This document shows positions 63,705 through 64,000 of a stretch of 64,000 nt of DNA, one piece after another (position 1 is the stretch's first letter; every line of letters starts with the position of its first letter). The DNA lies in the NCBI RefSeq assembly GCF_000021645.1, contig NC_011661.1:1706723-1770722 (forward strand), read 5' to 3'. Both the position numbers and the translations under genes were made by a program. Source of the DNA: Dictyoglomus turgidum DSM 6724. GTDB lineage: Bacteria; Dictyoglomota; Dictyoglomia; Dictyoglomales; Dictyoglomaceae. The notes beneath the pieces are model-generated. The model was not told the origin of the DNA. It worked only from the letters and a program-made list of their open reading frames with translations, and ran no database searches.

Positions 63705-64000
63705 TTACTTCCCAGAGAGAATGTTCATCCATTGATCAGCTAATTTATTTAGTTCATCTACTGTATTAGGTCTCTTACCCATCAAAATCTCAGAGAAGAA
63801 ACCAATAGTAACATCTTCAAGCTTTGGTTCTTCTGGAATTCTGGGTCTATGAGATTGGGTCTTTATAGTTTGTAAGAATACTGAAACCCTTGGGTCTGCC
63901 TTTCTTACTTCTGGATCTCTTACTGTTGAAAGTCTTGAAGGGGCAACTCCATATTTAATAAATTTGATTTTATCATTTTCTTTATTTGTCGCAAATTGTA
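63705..64000 (-). CDS. sugar-binding protein of the second CUT1 system, 5'-truncated by window end
   Basis: Only the C-terminal 97 residues are in view, with the frame open to the last base. The stretch VTIGFFSEILMGKRPNTVDE followed by LNKLADQWMNILSGK is the characteristic end of family 1 sugar-binding proteins. It precedes the MalF- and MalG-like genes, completing a CUT1 importer. Stop TAA at 63705-63707. Confidence 0.82.
   Translation of the reverse strand, partial: QFATNKENDKIKFIKYGVAPSRLSTVRDPEVRKADPRVSVFLQTIKTQSHRPRIPEEPKLEDVTIGFFSEILMGKRPNTVDELNKLADQWMNILSGK

Overview
The DNA is AT-rich. Its proteins are rich in Lys, Glu and Ile, as in thermophiles, it uses strong GGAGG ribosome sites, and it carries an anaerobic (class III) ribonucleotide reductase with no oxygen-dependent counterpart in view. 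With the plant-polysaccharide genes, this fits an anaerobic, thermophilic, hemicellulose-degrading bacterium. The gene content looks most like Dictyoglomus, but that is recognition by family content and not a database match.

Layout. 1-12.2 kb is mostly housekeeping: a partial HAD phosphatase, a 2-hydroxyacid dehydrogenase, cysS, a membrane diguanylate cyclase, tRNA-Ser(CGA) followed immediately by a DUF1232 gene, a xylose-isomerase-type sugar isomerase, the nrdR-nrdD-nrdG operon with tandem NrdR boxes, an MFS transporter and a DUF4388 protein. 12.2-20.4 kb is an oligosaccharide Opp-type ABC operon (permeases, two ATPases, binding protein, then a free-standing CBM22 lipoprotein) with a divergent LacI regulator. 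20.4-23.1 kb holds an exonuclease-like protein, a radical SAM protein, a small Cys-rich protein and a cation efflux protein. 23.1-29.5 kb is the xylan block: a modular CBM22-CBM22-GH10-CBM9-CBM9 xylanase, a GH67 alpha-glucuronidase and a URO-D-family protein. 29.6-32.7 kb has an ODP/MBL protein, a zinc-ribbon protein, a DUF362 ferredoxin and a macro-domain protein. 32.7-40.9 kb is a second Opp-type operon with a GH3 enzyme placed between binding protein and permeases. 41-45.2 kb has a radical SAM/HTH pair, a GT4 glycosyltransferase and a NIF3 protein. 45.2-64 kb is an arabinan/arabinoxylan region: a sugar ABC transporter with a secreted GH43 arabinanase; a LacI-GH51-araD-fucose/arabinose isomerase operon; two LamG lipoproteins; a secreted GH51 with extra domains; an 885-residue secreted putative glycosidase with three CBM6/35-like modules; and a further ABC transporter whose binding protein runs off the end.

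How it fits together. Secreted xylanase, arabinanase and arabinofuranosidases cut polymers outside the cell. Lipoprotein-anchored binding domains (CBM22, LamG) probably hold substrate near the cell. Four ABC systems import the oligomers, and cytoplasmic GH67, GH3, GH51, AraD and isomerases finish degradation. No CRISPR array, rRNA, insertion sequence or prophage was seen.

Points worth a second look: three recurring operator types (AAAAC..GTTTT dyads on xylan promoters, a perfect 16-bp palindrome before the arabinose operon, and a TGGAAAnnTTTCCA dyad at three arabinan promoters); hairpins without a U-tract directly after three of the four binding-protein genes; an inverted repeat that could hide the macro-domain start codon in read-through transcripts; a probable ATT start codon; a nearly leaderless cysS; a URO-D-family protein beside GH67 that lacks the thiol ligands of corrinoid methyltransferases; and an unclassified catalytic domain in the 885-residue protein.
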